Assembly: GCA_012512355.1 (NCBI GenBank)
Contig: JAAZEI010000345.1
Location: forward strand, 1-16,081
DNA from: Clostridiales bacterium
GTDB lineage: Bacteria > Bacillota > Clostridia > Christensenellales > Aristaeellaceae
Direction of reading: 5' to 3'
Length of the DNA stretch: 16,081 bases
The translations under genes were made by a program, and so were the position numbers. The notes under the pieces were generated by a model. That model did no database searches. It had not been told where the DNA came from and worked only from the letters and a program-made list of their open reading frames with translations. Shown here piece after piece: positions 7,709 through 13,933 of this stretch; positions within the stretch are counted from its first letter, which is position 1; each line of letters opens with the position of its first letter.

Positions 7709-7839
7709 TGCTGATACCGCAATGGGTCAGACAAAAAAGACAATGGGTCATTTAGCTATTTTGTTGTTGCAAAATACTAAAGACTCAAACGGTGAACATA
7801 AGAGATAAAAATCTCGTCAGGTATCAAACGAACTTGAAC
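7709..7839 (+). ncRNA. Candidate structured 5' leader of panT
   Basis: The leader can fold into a closed structure. TGATACC (7712-7718) pairs perfectly with GGTATCA (7820-7826), enclosing nearly the whole region just after the predicted start and ending shortly before the panT ribosome binding site. Inside, the arm at 7747-7763 pairs with 7770-7784 through GTC/GAC, TTTAG/CTAAA and TATTTTG/CAAAATA, with single unpaired bases A7750 and C7756 and a TTGTTG loop. A small hairpin GAGAT-AAAA-ATCTC lies at 7802-7815. The direct repeat CAATGGGTCA (7720-7729, 7741-7750) supplies two copies of GGGTC, either of which can reach GACTC at 7782-7786, so alternative pairings exist. I recognise no known riboswitch class. 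Function is inferred only from structure and position. Confidence 0.4.
7720..7750 (+). repeat. Direct repeat CAATGGGTCA with 21-nt period
   Basis: Two identical 10-mers occupy 7720-7729 and 7741-7750, start to start 21 nt apart, about two turns of B-DNA. They lie just downstream of the predicted panT transcription start. They could be paired operator sites for a dimeric regulator, or duplicate RNA arms competing for the same partner in the leader. Nothing in the window names a regulator. Confidence 0.7.
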
Positions 7840-7850
7840 GGAGGCTTTAC

Positions 7851-8426
7851 ATGTACAATAAAACTCAGCACTTTACTCTGGTAGCTCTTTTCGTTGGATT
7901 GATTATTCTCCTGGGCATGACCCCGCTGGGGTTGATTCCCCTTGGCTTTATCTATGTCACAATACTCTGTGTACCCGTTATTATAGGAACACTCCTGATG
8001 GGTCTTCATACCGGCATCTTGCTGGGCGCAGCATTTGGCGCGGTTAGTACGATTAAAATGTTCATAGCGCCCAGCGCTTTAGCGGGAAATTTACTCGGTG
8101 CCAATGTTTTTTTGGCGGTCACCATGTGCATATTGCCCAGACTGCTGATTCCTGTTGCAGCACACCTGACCTATCATAGCTTATTAAAAAGTAAGGCTGG
8201 AAAATTATCTTCCGCTGCAGCAGCGGCAATCGGCTCTCTGACAAACACTGTTTTTTATCTGGGTTTGATGCTGTTTTTTTACAGTCTGGCCGGTCTTGAT
8301 GGCACAGCTGTACAAACGCTCATCCTCAGCACCGGGCTGATTGCCGGTACTTCAGAAGCTGTGGTGGCTGCTCTTTTAGTGCCTCCCATATTTTTTGCAT
8401 TACAAAAACTCGTTAAAAAAGCTTAA
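7851..8426 (+). CDS. panT: ECF transporter S component, probably pantothenate-specific (PanT-like)
   Basis: This 191-residue, very hydrophobic protein has about six membrane segments and the look of an energy-coupling-factor substrate-binding (S) component. The N-terminal part (FTLVALFVGLIILLGMTPLG, then LIPLGFIYVTILCVPVIIG) matches the pattern of pantothenate and related S components. The ATPase and T subunits (EcfA, EcfA', EcfT) are not in the window, so it would share a housekeeping ECF module encoded elsewhere. Its substrate is inferred from the next gene, coaX, only 10 nt downstream, which phosphorylates pantothenate. GGAGG at 7840-7844 sits 6 nt before ATG 7851. A long leader with repeats and hairpins precedes it. 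S-component family placement is firm; the pantothenate assignment is context plus resemblance. Confidence 0.82.
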   Translation: MYNKTQHFTLVALFVGLIILLGMTPLGLIPLGFIYVTILCVPVIIGTLLMGLHTGILLGAAFGAVSTIKMFIAPSALAGNLLGANVFLAVTMCILPRLLIPVAAHLTYHSLLKSKAGKLSSAAAAAIGSLTNTVFYLGLMLFFYSLAGLDGTAVQTLILSTGLIAGTSEAVVAALLVPPIFFALQKLVKKA

Positions 8427-8436
8427 GGAGCGATAT

Positions 8437-9204
8437 ATGCTGCTTGTGATGGATATCGGTAACTCTAACTTGAAAGTTGCACTGTTTCGCGCAAGTGAGC
8501 TGGTCAACTACTGGCGTGTTTCGACAAACAATAGCTACTCATCTGATGAATATGGCATTATTTTGGATGGTATGTTTCGTCACGCAGGCCGCAATCTTCG
8601 TGAAGTGACGGGTATCATGGTGTCTTCGGTTGTTCCCACCATTAATTTTACCATCGACCATATGTGCCGCGAATATTTCAAAATTGAACCAATGTTTGTA
8701 GGACCCGGCATTAAGACAGGCATCAATATCCTTTATGAGAGTCCCCGTGATTTGGGGGCAGACCGCATTTGCAATGCAGTCGCCGCTCATAACTTTTATG
8801 GCCCTTCGTGCATATTCATTGACTTTGGCAGCGCTACCTCCTTTGGCGTTGTCGACAGCAAAGGGAGTTTTTTAGGCGGATGTATCTGTCCTGGCATGAA
8901 GTTAGCCAGTGAAGCTTTGGTTAGCGGTACTTCCAAGCTGCCGCATTTTGAGCTTTCAATGCCTGATCAAGTGATATCCCGAACAACCGTTACCAATCTG
9001 CAATCTGGGTTGCTGTATGGCTACATTGGCCAAGTGAACTATATCGTTGAACGCATGAAAGAAGAGTTGGGTGACCATCGTGTTCAGGTTGTGGCGACAG
9101 GTGGCTTGGCGCTGCTTGTGGCTGATCGCTCGCAGGCAATTGACAGACTTGATGGCCTGCTGACGCTAAAAGGTTTGCGCATTATCTACGAAAAGAATAC
9201 TTGA
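8437..9204 (+). CDS. coaX: Type III pantothenate kinase
   Basis: CoaX phosphorylates pantothenate, the first committed step of coenzyme A synthesis, and needs a monovalent cation. The start is ATG 8437, preceded by AAGGAG at 8425-8430 with 6 nt spacing; this gives 255 residues, the family norm, whereas an upstream frame extension would run into panT. The ASKHA-fold nucleotide site MDIGNSN is at residues 5-11. Other family features are PRDLGADRICNAVAAH, the FIDFGSATSFGVV phosphate motif, GGCICPGMKLASEAL followed by TSKLP, and VVATGGLA near the C-terminus. With panT it forms a pantothenate capture unit. The stop lies inside an inverted repeat (9199-9225). Confidence 0.96.
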   Translation: MLLVMDIGNSNLKVALFRASELVNYWRVSTNNSYSSDEYGIILDGMFRHAGRNLREVTGIMVSSVVPTINFTIDHMCREYFKIEPMFVGPGIKTGINILYESPRDLGADRICNAVAAHNFYGPSCIFIDFGSATSFGVVDSKGSFLGGCICPGMKLASEALVSGTSKLPHFELSMPDQVISRTTVTNLQSGLLYGYIGQVNYIVERMKEELGDHRVQVVATGGLALLVADRSQAIDRLDGLLTLKGLRIIYEKNT

Positions 9205-9225
9205 TGGGTTTTTAACTCATCAAGT
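9199..9225 (+). repeat. Inverted repeat at the coaX stop codon
   Basis: ACTTGATGGG (9199-9208) can pair with CTCATCAAGT (9216-9225) over 10 bp with one G-T, leaving a 7-nt loop. The sequence after it is TCCTGCG rather than a T-run, so it is not a classical intrinsic terminator; it may instead stabilise the coaX 3' end. It lies just upstream of a possible -10 for the next small ORF. Confidence 0.5.
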
Positions 9226-9244
9226 TCCTGCGAATTTCTCAATA

Positions 9245-9253
9245 TGTTATACT
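9245..9253 (+). promoter_or_regulatory. Possible extended -10 element before the small ORF
   Basis: TGtTATACT at 9245-9253 fits an extended -10. No convincing -35 is present at the right spacing (TTCCTG near 9225). A start near 9260 would leave only about 10 nt before ATG 9270, too short to carry much of the GAGG site. Confidence 0.3.
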
Positions 9254-9269
9254 TATGAGGGAAAAGCTA

Positions 9270-9509
9270 ATGGTGAAGCGGAGAAAAGGATTGTCATTTG
9301 GAAGTGTTTTGGTTATCTTTTTAACAGCATTAGCGATACTTGGGACTTATTACTTTATAAAAACAGTAGCGAGCGATAGCCCCGTCGCTGTGATGGGAAT
9401 ATCTGAAATTGTGGATGCTTTTGGTAAACCATTTTTGTCCCCAAGTGAAATACCACTCTCGCCAAACTCGACTTTGAAGCCCGGTTTTCTCGTGACGTCT
9501 TCACCTTGA
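9270..9509 (+). CDS. Hypothetical small single-span membrane protein, possibly an N-terminal remnant
   Basis: I do not recognise this 79-residue product. The ATG at 9270 is preferred because GAGG at 9257-9260 lies about 9 nt upstream; an in-frame ATG at 9255 would add five residues. The protein starts with a basic cluster (MVKRRKG), then one hydrophobic segment (about residues 10-29, VLVIFLTALAILGTYYFI), then a Ser/Pro-rich tail ending LVTSSP. This is the shape of a signal-anchor followed by a linker that normally leads to an extracytoplasmic domain, which is missing. It may therefore be a decayed N-terminal piece, or a genuine small membrane protein. It is 65 nt after coaX and ends just before the bidirectional terminator at 9528. 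Confidence 0.5.
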   Translation: MVKRRKGLSFGSVLVIFLTALAILGTYYFIKTVASDSPVAVMGISEIVDAFGKPFLSPSEIPLSPNSTLKPGFLVTSSP

Positions 9510-9527
9510 AGTGATTGGCAATGATAT

Positions 9528-9563
9528 AAAACCCGCTGTCGCCTAACGGTAATAGCGGGTTTT
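9528..9563. terminator. Bidirectional intrinsic terminator between convergent genes
   Basis: AAAACCCGCT (9528-9537) and AGCGGGTTTT (9554-9563) form a perfect 10-bp inverted repeat with a 16-nt loop. Because both ends are A/T runs, it ends with TTTTGTAT on the + strand and TTTTATAT on the - strand, so it can stop transcription from both sides. The stop codon of the - strand carboxypeptidase gene (9543-9545) lies within the loop. Confidence 0.85.
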
Positions 9564-10988
9564 GTATGTCGTGTTTTTCTTGAATTTAGGCTTTTTATTG
9601 CGAGTAAAAAATTTATAAAACAATTGGCTCAGAATAATGACAGAAAGAACAGGCGCAAGGACAAGCAGGATGAACTCAACCGAAATACGAGGGAATGGAT
9701 TAGGATCGTTTTGCGTGTACATCTTAATCTCGTCAAGACTTGGAGCGATGGAAGGCCGCTTAAGAATACTTCTGTTCGCCAGGAGTTCGTATTGAACAGG
9801 CTCCTGGTCAATGCCTTCAGGTGTATAGATTAGGGTGCCGACCACTTCTCCGGCTGTGATAGGAGCTTCAAGGATACGATCAAAACTGATATTTGTTCGG
9901 CTATTGAAAGTACGCATCCAATTCTCACTCTGGCCCTTGTAACCGATCAGCCGATCATTTGCCAAGGGTTCTATCTTGCGAAGCGACAGTTCAAGTTGGC
10001 CCAATTTTGAATCATCAAGCGCATAGTTGGAGATATCTACTGTTTTTGGGTTTTGCTGATATATTTTCTCAATGCTGGTGGTCACGTATTGAGAAAACCC
10101 ATATTCCATGAGCTTTTTTGTGTCGGTCCATCTGCCTCTGGAACTGCCTTGAAGTGTGACGGAAATCAATTCTATGCCATCTTTTTTGGCGGCTCCTACG
10201 AAACACCTGCCGGCCAAAGAGTGGTATCCTGTTTTAATGCCAATGGCATAGGGATAATAAAATTGACCTTCTTCTCGGCTGGGGTTCATTAAAAAATCAT
10301 TGTCCGAGGTTTTTCTCTTTCTCTCCCGCCATTGATTGGCTTCAAGAGTATATGTGGTTAATTCCGCAATTTCTCTGAAAGTTTCGTTTTCCATCGCGGC
10401 TCTTGTAATGATGGCCATATCTCTGGCCGTAGAATAGTGATTATCATCATGATAGCCATGAGAATTAACGAAGTGTGTGTTGACGGCGCCCAGTCGGTAA
10501 GCATTCTCATTCATGATGTTGGCAAATGCTTCTTGTGAGCCAGCGATATGCTCGGAAATGGCGTTGGCGCCATCGTTGCCGGAAAATACCATGGTAGCTT
10601 TGATCAAGTCATCCATCCGGAGCTGTTCTCCCTCGACCAGTCCGATGATGCTGCTGTCCTCAGGAATCATCAGCGCGCTTGCGTTGACTGTGACCATCTC
10701 ATCAGGTTTGCTCAGTGTAATGGCAAGAAGGGCTGTTAAAACTTTAGTGGTTGATGCAGGGTAACGTCTGTCATCAGCATTTTTTTCAAAAACAGCTTCA
10801 CCGCTTTTGGCATCGATAACAATGGCGCTTTGTGCACTCAACTGTGTTGAATTTAGATTTTCGGGCTGATTTGGATCATATTCGCTTGCAAGGACTGGGA
10901 AAGCAATCACCAGAAGCTGCAGGATAATGAATGATACGATAAATCTGCATAGCTTAGCGTTCAGTTTTTGTTTCCCCTTTCTCCTCAT
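9543..10988 (-). CDS. D-alanyl-D-alanine carboxypeptidase (DacF/PBP5-like, peptidase S11)
   Basis: A low-molecular-mass penicillin-binding protein that removes the terminal D-Ala from peptidoglycan stem peptides outside the membrane. The 481 residues contain a signal peptide (about 1-35, hydrophobic core FIVSFIILQLLVIAF, then PVLAS), the active-site S79-TT-K82, the SGN motif at 136-138 and K252-TG254 (GIKTGYHSLAG). A C-terminal PBP5-type beta domain follows. Near 439-460 there is a true membrane span and then a basic Lys/Arg/Tyr tail ending YKTRYYR. ATG 10988 has no good Shine-Dalgarno upstream; an AGGAG-like run lies just inside the coding start, and an in-frame TGA upstream rules out extension. 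The gene follows the fumarase beta gene by 58 nt with no clear terminator, so it may share that operon. Whether it is DacA, DacB or DacF in role cannot be decided here. Confidence 0.93.
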   Translation of the reverse strand: MRRKGKQKLNAKLCRFIVSFIILQLLVIAFPVLASEYDPNQPENLNSTQLSAQSAIVIDAKSGEAVFEKNADDRRYPASTTKVLTALLAITLSKPDEMVTVNASALMIPEDSSIIGLVEGEQLRMDDLIKATMVFSGNDGANAISEHIAGSQEAFANIMNENAYRLGAVNTHFVNSHGYHDDNHYSTARDMAIITRAAMENETFREIAELTTYTLEANQWRERKRKTSDNDFLMNPSREEGQFYYPYAIGIKTGYHSLAGRCFVGAAKKDGIELISVTLQGSSRGRWTDTKKLMEYGFSQYVTTSIEKIYQQNPKTVDISNYALDDSKLGQLELSLRKIEPLANDRLIGYKGQSENWMRTFNSRTNISFDRILEAPITAGEVVGTLIYTPEGIDQEPVQYELLANRSILKRPSIAPSLDEIKMYTQNDPNPFPRISVEFILLVLAPVLSVIILSQLFYKFFTRNKKPKFKKNTTYKTRYYR

Positions 10989-11046
10989 TTTTATCGATCA
11001 CAAAGACAAAATTAAAAATTATCAGCCTTGGCAAGAAAACATCGTA

Positions 11047-11607
11047 TCACAAAGCTGTTTTCTTGTATAGTTTAGGGCCGCTTTCATATAAGTTATTGCC
11101 CTCACTGTCTATAATAACAATCACCGGAAAATCTTTGATGGTAAAGCGATGGATGGCTTCGGCACCTAGATCCGGATAGGCGATTACTTCGCTTGCAATA
11201 ATACTGCGTGAAATTAAAGCTGCCGCTCCGCCAACGGCTCCAAAATAAACAGCGCCGTTTTTCTTCATAGATTCAACGACTTCTTTACTGCGCAAGCCTT
11301 TGCCAATCATCGCCCGAAGCCCCAGATCCAAAAGTTTGGGGGTATAGACATCCATGCGATAGCTTGTTGTCGGTCCCGCAGAGCCGACTGCGTGGCCGGG
11401 ACTTGCAGGGGCAGGGCCAACATAGTAAATGGCTTGCCCATTGAGATCGACCGGAAGTTCTTTGCCCTGGTCTATCAAGTCAACCAATCGTTTGTGGGCA
11501 GCATCGCGTCCTGTAATAATGCTTCCAGACAGCGTCACGGCATCGCCTGCTCTGAGGCTTCTGACTGTCTTCTCATCCAAAGGCAGGTCTAAATGAATAT
11601 TCTCCAT
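11047..11607 (-). CDS. Fumarate hydratase class I, beta subunit (FumA C-terminal type)
   Basis: This 186-residue protein is the C-terminal (beta) half of class I iron-sulfur hydro-lyases, which interconvert fumarate and malate, or act on L-tartrate in a close relative. The conserved block is YYVGPAPASPGHAVGSAGPT followed by TTSYRMDVYTP and AMIGKG. YFGAVGGAAALISRSI and the ending YESGPKLYKK are also typical. ATG 11607 is preferred over longer frames because AAGGAG lies 7 nt upstream; the extra 17 residues of a longer start overlap the alpha gene and do not fit the family. It begins 11 nt after the alpha stop, so both subunits are made together. Confidence 0.92.
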   Translation of the reverse strand: MENIHLDLPLDEKTVRSLRAGDAVTLSGSIITGRDAAHKRLVDLIDQGKELPVDLNGQAIYYVGPAPASPGHAVGSAGPTTSYRMDVYTPKLLDLGLRAMIGKGLRSKEVVESMKKNGAVYFGAVGGAAALISRSIIASEVIAYPDLGAEAIHRFTIKDFPVIVIIDSEGNNLYESGPKLYKKTAL

Positions 11608-11618
11608 TTTTATTCTCC

Positions 11619-12464
11619 TTAAAGTATCTGTGAAGCATGCCTGGCGGCATGACAGCAAATGTTGACAGCTACCGGCAAACCTGCGATATGAGTTGGTGCA
11701 TAAATGATATGAACCTTTAAAGCTGTTGTGAGTCCGCCTGTACCGCCGGGACCGACCCCCAGCTCATTAATCCGGGTTAACAGCTCTTCTTCAAGCTGTT
11801 TGTATTTGGGGTTTTCATTTGAACGGCTCAGCGGCAAAGCGGTAGCTTCTTTTGCCATGAGAGCTGCTTGTTCAAATGTCCCGCCTATTCCAAGACCGAC
11901 AACAATCGGAGGACAGGGGTTGGGCCCGGCGCGTTCAACTGTTTCCAGTACAAAACGCTTGACACCTTCTATCCCGTCAGCGGGCACCAGCATTTTGAGT
12001 GCGCTCATGTTCTCGCTGCCAAAGCCTTTCGCAACTGCTGTTAATTTAAGCTTGTCTCCTGGAACAATGCGGGTATGAATGACGGCGGGGGTATTGTCTT
12101 TGGTGTTAACTCGCTCAAATAACGGCTCTGCTACAATTGATTTTCTAAGATAGCCATGCAGGTAGGCTTCGCGTACTCCCTGCTGAATCGCTTCTTCAAA
12201 CTGACCGCCTTCAATATGTACATCCTGTCCCAATTCTACAAAGACAACGGACATCCCGGTGTCTTGGCAGATGGCAATACGCTCACGCGCTGCGATATCA
12301 TAGTTTTGGCTGATTTGAAGCAATGTGTTGCGTCCGATTGGCGAAGGCTCAATTTTAAGAGCTGTATCAATCGAATCTTTGATATCATCACCAATAATAT
12401 AGCTGCACTGTGTAAATAGTTCTGAGATTGACTTTGTGATTTGGTTTGCTTGTATGTTTCTCAT
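11619..12464 (-). CDS. Fumarate hydratase class I, alpha subunit (iron-sulfur)
   Basis: The alpha half of the two-subunit class I fumarase, carrying an oxygen-sensitive [4Fe-4S] cluster. The three expected cluster cysteines are visible: C66 (ICQDTG), C184 (GPNPCPP) and C270/C271 (ICCHAARH). KGFGSENMSALKML matches the family's KGxGSEN block, and VGPGGTGG and GLGIGGTFEQA are also present. The start is ATG 12464 with GAGGG 5 nt upstream, giving 281 residues; a GTG at 12476 in frame is less likely. Fumarase and L(+)-tartrate dehydratase are hard to separate by sequence, so fumarate is the likelier substrate rather than proven. It starts 16 nt after the tmcAL stop. Use of the oxygen-labile class suits an anaerobe. 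Confidence 0.92.
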   Translation of the reverse strand: MRNIQANQITKSISELFTQCSYIIGDDIKDSIDTALKIEPSPIGRNTLLQISQNYDIAARERIAICQDTGMSVVFVELGQDVHIEGGQFEEAIQQGVREAYLHGYLRKSIVAEPLFERVNTKDNTPAVIHTRIVPGDKLKLTAVAKGFGSENMSALKMLVPADGIEGVKRFVLETVERAGPNPCPPIVVGLGIGGTFEQAALMAKEATALPLSRSNENPKYKQLEEELLTRINELGVGPGGTGGLTTALKVHIIYAPTHIAGLPVAVNICCHAARHASQIL

Positions 12465-12480
12465 ATTTTCCCTCACTGTT

Positions 12481-13641
12481 TCAAATAATGATTAGCTTTT
12501 GCCGGTAGGCATCAGCAGAAGCCTGATTAGAACCAATATGCCACAATTGCTCAGCATACATATCGATTTTTAGATTAGGGTCTGAGGATTTCGCAGGTCG
12601 GCTGATCAATGGAAAGTGATTTTTACCAATAGCCTGAAGCAGAGGAGAAGCCCTTTTTCGAAAACCAAGCAGACGTGCATAGGCAGGCGGCGCAAGAGGC
12701 TGTTTCTTTATACCTATCAAACTCTGAGAGATGGCTCTGGAAATGCGAGCATAAGGATAGCGCTTCGTTTTTATCAATTCAATTAGTTCTGTACGAGATC
12801 TCGCTTCCCTGGAATAATTTAGCATTCTTAAGTCCAGTCCTTCTGACATTTCCAAAACCTCTGAATAGTCCTTTTCTCTGGCTAAGAGGCTCAGCAAGGC
12901 TTTGTCCAGAGCGTCCGGTAAATGGAAGTGGTTTTTCTCAGCAGCAGCTTTGACGATTTGAAAGCTGCATAGTGGCAAAGCTGCTTCGACTGATGGCCAA
13001 TCTCCACGCAATATGGCAGCTCGCACAGCGCTGGCAGAGGGGAGAGCCGTAATTTTTGTGTCATGGTAGTGACCTTGTCTGATAACAGGCATCGGCTCAA
13101 TGGAACTATTTAGGATGCTGATTGCTTGGAGATAACATAGCGCTAAATTAAAATTTGGTTGATTTATGGTCGTGTTATCGGCATTTGAAAAATAATTTGC
13201 AATTGCATTACCTTGCGCCCGGGCAAAGGACTGACCTTGAGAAAGAGACTCTTGGAGAGCCTTTTTATAAGCTATGCTTGGATTTAACAAGAGGTCTCTG
13301 ATTTGAAAAAGATGGGGCAAGCTCTCTTTTTCGATGCCAAAGCTGAGATGACTAACGACACCCAGTGCCTGTAATATCCCCACACCTCCCATCGCAAAGC
13401 GGTTGGCCTGCGAGCAGGAATAACTCACTGGCATCCCCAGAACCAAATCTGCCCCTGCAAGCAATGCCATTTCCGCCCTGTCCCTTGTCGACAGCAGACC
13501 CGGCATACCGCGCTGCGTAAATGCAGTGCTGATGACGCAAATAATATAATCGGCTGAGGAGTTTTGCTTAGCTTCTTCGAGTTGATAATAATGCCCTTTA
13601 TGGAAAGGATCGTATTCAGCTACAATGCCGCAAACGCGCAT
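12481..13641 (-). CDS. tmcAL: tRNA(Met) cytidine acetate ligase TmcAL (YlbM family)
   Basis: TmcAL is a nucleotidyltransferase-superfamily enzyme that uses ATP and acetate to acetylate the wobble cytidine C34 of elongator tRNA-Met, preventing misreading of AUA. It is the Bacillota counterpart of the unrelated TmcA. The 386-residue length is normal. The HxGH nucleotide-binding motif is H14-KGH17 (CGIVAEYDPFHKGH), followed by the conserved QRGMPGLLSTRDRAEMALLAGADLVLGMP stretch in shorter pieces, and SASAVRAAI further on, where family members have a SASAIR-like motif. ATG 13641 is chosen because GGAGGG lies 4-5 nt upstream; a longer frame from 13662 lacks a binding site. It leads a probable operon with the fumarase genes. 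Family assignment is firm; the tRNA role rests on the Bacillus enzyme. Confidence 0.9.
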   Translation of the reverse strand: MRVCGIVAEYDPFHKGHYYQLEEAKQNSSADYIICVISTAFTQRGMPGLLSTRDRAEMALLAGADLVLGMPVSYSCSQANRFAMGGVGILQALGVVSHLSFGIEKESLPHLFQIRDLLLNPSIAYKKALQESLSQGQSFARAQGNAIANYFSNADNTTINQPNFNLALCYLQAISILNSSIEPMPVIRQGHYHDTKITALPSASAVRAAILRGDWPSVEAALPLCSFQIVKAAAEKNHFHLPDALDKALLSLLAREKDYSEVLEMSEGLDLRMLNYSREARSRTELIELIKTKRYPYARISRAISQSLIGIKKQPLAPPAYARLLGFRKRASPLLQAIGKNHFPLISRPAKSSDPNLKIDMYAEQLWHIGSNQASADAYRQKLIII

Positions 13642-13666
13642 ATTACCCTCCAAATTCTTCAAACTT

Positions 13667-13695
13667 AGTTTAGCACAAGAGATGCGAAATTGAAA
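13667..13695 (-). promoter_or_regulatory. Possible - strand promoter for tmcAL-fumarase operon
   Basis: On the - strand TTTCAA (13695-13690) and TAAACT (13672-13667) are 17 nt apart. Both are imperfect. They sit back to back with the strong + strand -35 at 13697, so the two divergent promoters would nearly touch. Confidence 0.35.
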
Positions 13696-13696
13696 G

Positions 13697-13726
13697 TTGA
13701 CAGTCGCTGCTTACAGCCTTTATAAT
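13697..13726 (+). promoter_or_regulatory. Strong sigma-A promoter for the short ORF and mgtE leader
   Basis: TTGACA at 13697-13702 and TATAAT at 13721-13726 are both perfect hexamers, 18 nt apart. Transcription should start near 13733, about 15 nt before a perfect Shine-Dalgarno. No other convincing promoter precedes mgtE: the TTGACA at 13911-13916 lacks a -10. Confidence 0.85.
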
Positions 13727-13762
13727 ATATCGAATTGACTTATTATGAGGAGGTGGCACATC

Positions 13763-13837
13763 ATGGATGACAGCGATAGATGTCAGGCTGATACAAGTGA
13801 GCCCTTGCGGTATATCTATGATGTAATGCCCAAGTAG
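13763..13837 (+). CDS. 24-residue leader-type ORF upstream of mgtE
   Basis: I know no family for this product. A full AGGAGGTG (13748-13755) lies 7 nt before ATG 13763, the best ribosome binding site in the window. The 24-residue peptide begins MDDSD, has Cys at residue 7 and ends YIYDVMPK. It is acidic at its N-terminus and has no membrane segment. The reading frame lies between a perfect promoter and an intrinsic terminator, with mgtE beyond. That layout suits a leader peptide controlling mgtE. For comparison, the MgtL leader of enteric bacteria has an acidic/proline N-terminus (EPDP) that destabilises ribosomes at low magnesium. Alternatively it is a free-standing small protein. Translation is likely; function is speculative. 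Confidence 0.6.
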   Translation: MDDSDRCQADTSEPLRYIYDVMPK

Positions 13838-13870
13838 CCCGCCTTCAACCTAACATCTCCGCGTCATAGG
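13815..13870 (+). promoter_or_regulatory. Possible alternative RNA pairings in the mgtE leader
   Basis: TCTATGATG (13815-13823) can pair with CGTCATAGG (13862-13870), 9 bp including two G-U pairs, a hairpin compatible with the terminator just after it. In competition, CAAGTGAGCC (13794-13803, inside the short ORF) can pair with GGCACTTG (13869-13876) with a 2-nt bulge. That would occupy the 5' arm of the terminator, so it is a candidate antiterminator. Both were found by eye and were not energy-scored. Confidence 0.35.
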
Positions 13871-13872
13871 CA

Positions 13873-13898
13873 CTTGCAATTATGCAAGCTGTTTTTTT
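13873..13898 (+). terminator. Intrinsic terminator between the short ORF and mgtE
   Basis: CTTGCA (13873-13878), loop ATTA, TGCAAG (13883-13888), then CTG and seven T (13892-13898). The stem is only 6 bp and the T-run is offset by 3 nt, so it is probably partial. Its position, 36 nt before mgtE and after the only good promoter, makes it a likely attenuator. Confidence 0.75.
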
Positions 13899-13933
13899 GT
13901 GCTTAAACTATTGACAGCGTGAGGTGAACGATA

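Noticed and set aside
7644..7808. A 54-codon + strand ORF in the panT leader region, starting ATG 7644
   Set aside because: It has no Shine-Dalgarno, crosses the predicted panT promoter and the leader hairpins, and its internal peptide repeat simply reflects the 21-nt DNA repeat. It is more likely a chance open frame in AT-rich sequence.
10993..11054. Near-repeats ATCGATCACAAAG (10993) and ATCGTATCACAAAG (11041) flanking the fumarase beta/carboxypeptidase gap
   Set aside because: One copy overlaps the fumarase stop codon, they are not palindromic and the spacing is not regular, so an operator claim is not supported.
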